Origin: Acidobacteriota bacterium
Lineage (GTDB): Bacteria; Acidobacteriota; Terriglobia; Terriglobales; Acidobacteriaceae
Direction of reading: 5' to 3'
Length of the DNA: 8,824 nt
Assembly: GCA_021811745.1 (NCBI GenBank)
Contig: JAJZNH010000070.1
Coordinates: forward strand, 1-8,824
The notes below the pieces were generated by a model that saw only the letters and a program-made list of their open reading frames with translations, ran no database searches and was not told the origin of the DNA. Position numbers and translations under genes: made by a program. The number at the start of each line of letters is the position of its first letter. Position 1 is the first letter of the stretch. Below are positions 8,414-8,824 of this stretch, piece by piece.

Positions 8414-8824
8414 CCGGCGAAGTGCAAAAATACTCGATCGAGCAGATCGAAGCCCTCGAACTCCACCCTGGCTCCGAGCGCAAGCAGCTTGAAGGCTGGG
8501 TGCCGGAACTGGCCAGTGAAGAAGAGATTTGCGACGCACTCGAAAAGGCGTTCGACTACCGCGGCGACGTAACCATCACCACCAAGTCGGGCGAGAGGAT
8601 TGAGGCCTATATCTTCAATCGGCACACAGGCCAGACGCTGGCCGGCTCCTGGGTCCAGTACTTCGCGCCCAACGTCCCGGACAAATGCAAGCTTGCCTAC
8701 GACCAGATTGCGCGCCTCGAATTTACCGGCAAGGACCGCGCCGCCGGCAAGCACTGGGAAGACTGGGTGAAGGCCTACAATGAGCGCAAAGCAGCGGGGG
8801 AAAAGAATATCGGTCTGCAGCCAG
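8410..8824 (+). CDS. Unrecognised protein coupled to hpnH, partial (3' end outside window)
   Basis: An open frame of at least 138 residues with no stop before the window end. It starts at a GTG that overlaps the hpnH stop (GTGA), with GAGGAG (8396-8401) exactly 8 nt upstream, so it is a real, translationally coupled gene. There is no signal peptide or membrane segment, so it is probably cytoplasmic. Residues 1-48 are acidic and helical-looking (IEQIEALELHPG, SEEEICDALEKAF). Residues about 49-107 look like short beta strands: YRGDVTITTKSGERIEAYIFNR, then WVQYF, then LAYDQIARLEF. The pattern of a charged-turn hairpin followed by a short final strand is reminiscent of SH3-like or LSm-like barrels. 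It continues with an aromatic, charged stretch (GKHWEDWVKAYNERKAAGEK). I recall similar hypothetical proteins in Acidobacteriota but cannot name a function. Its position suggests a link to hopanoid synthesis; this is inference. Confidence 0.85.

Overview
The window is GC-rich bacterial chromosome (roughly 60% by eye) carrying chromosomal metabolic genes. No mobile element, CRISPR array, rRNA or tRNA was seen. The acidobacterial flavour of the IspH, squalene-hopene cyclase and HpnH proteins, and the tight shc-hpnH arrangement, point to a hopanoid-producing Acidobacteriota member. This assignment is from memory of the families and is only moderately secure; a proteobacterium or another hopanoid producer is not excluded.

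Left half, minus strand (about 3463 down to 154): a three-gene run in the order acyl-CoA dehydrogenase (isobutyryl-CoA dehydrogenase/ACAD8 type), short-chain dehydrogenase (HSD10, 2-methyl-3-hydroxybutyryl-CoA dehydrogenase type) and thiolase (acetyl-CoA acetyltransferase). Together they fit three of the four CoA-level steps of isoleucine breakdown to acetyl-CoA and propionyl-CoA, with likely use in valine and short-chain fatty acid oxidation. The enoyl-CoA hydratase is not in the window.

Middle (3518-4117): about 600 bp that looks empty at first but holds one small gene on the minus strand (3735-3896). It encodes a 53-residue Cys-rich protein resembling bacterial SmtA-type metallothioneins, with a strong ribosome binding site. 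A possible extended -10 element and a small dyad lie upstream. The same gap holds the promoter region of the rightward genes.

Right half, plus strand (4118 to the end): ispH (last step of the MEP isoprenoid pathway), shc (squalene-hopene cyclase), hpnH (radical-SAM adenosylhopane synthase), and a fourth gene cut by the window end that overlaps hpnH by 4 bases. The fourth protein is unrecognised, but a central segment looks like a small beta-barrel of the SH3/LSm kind. The set runs from C5 isoprenoid supply through cyclisation of squalene to the first side-chain extension of C35 hopanoids; the unknown fourth gene is translationally coupled to it.

The points most worth following are the small metallothionein-like gene, the unknown gene coupled to hpnH, and the apparent leaderless or very-short-leader start of ispH.
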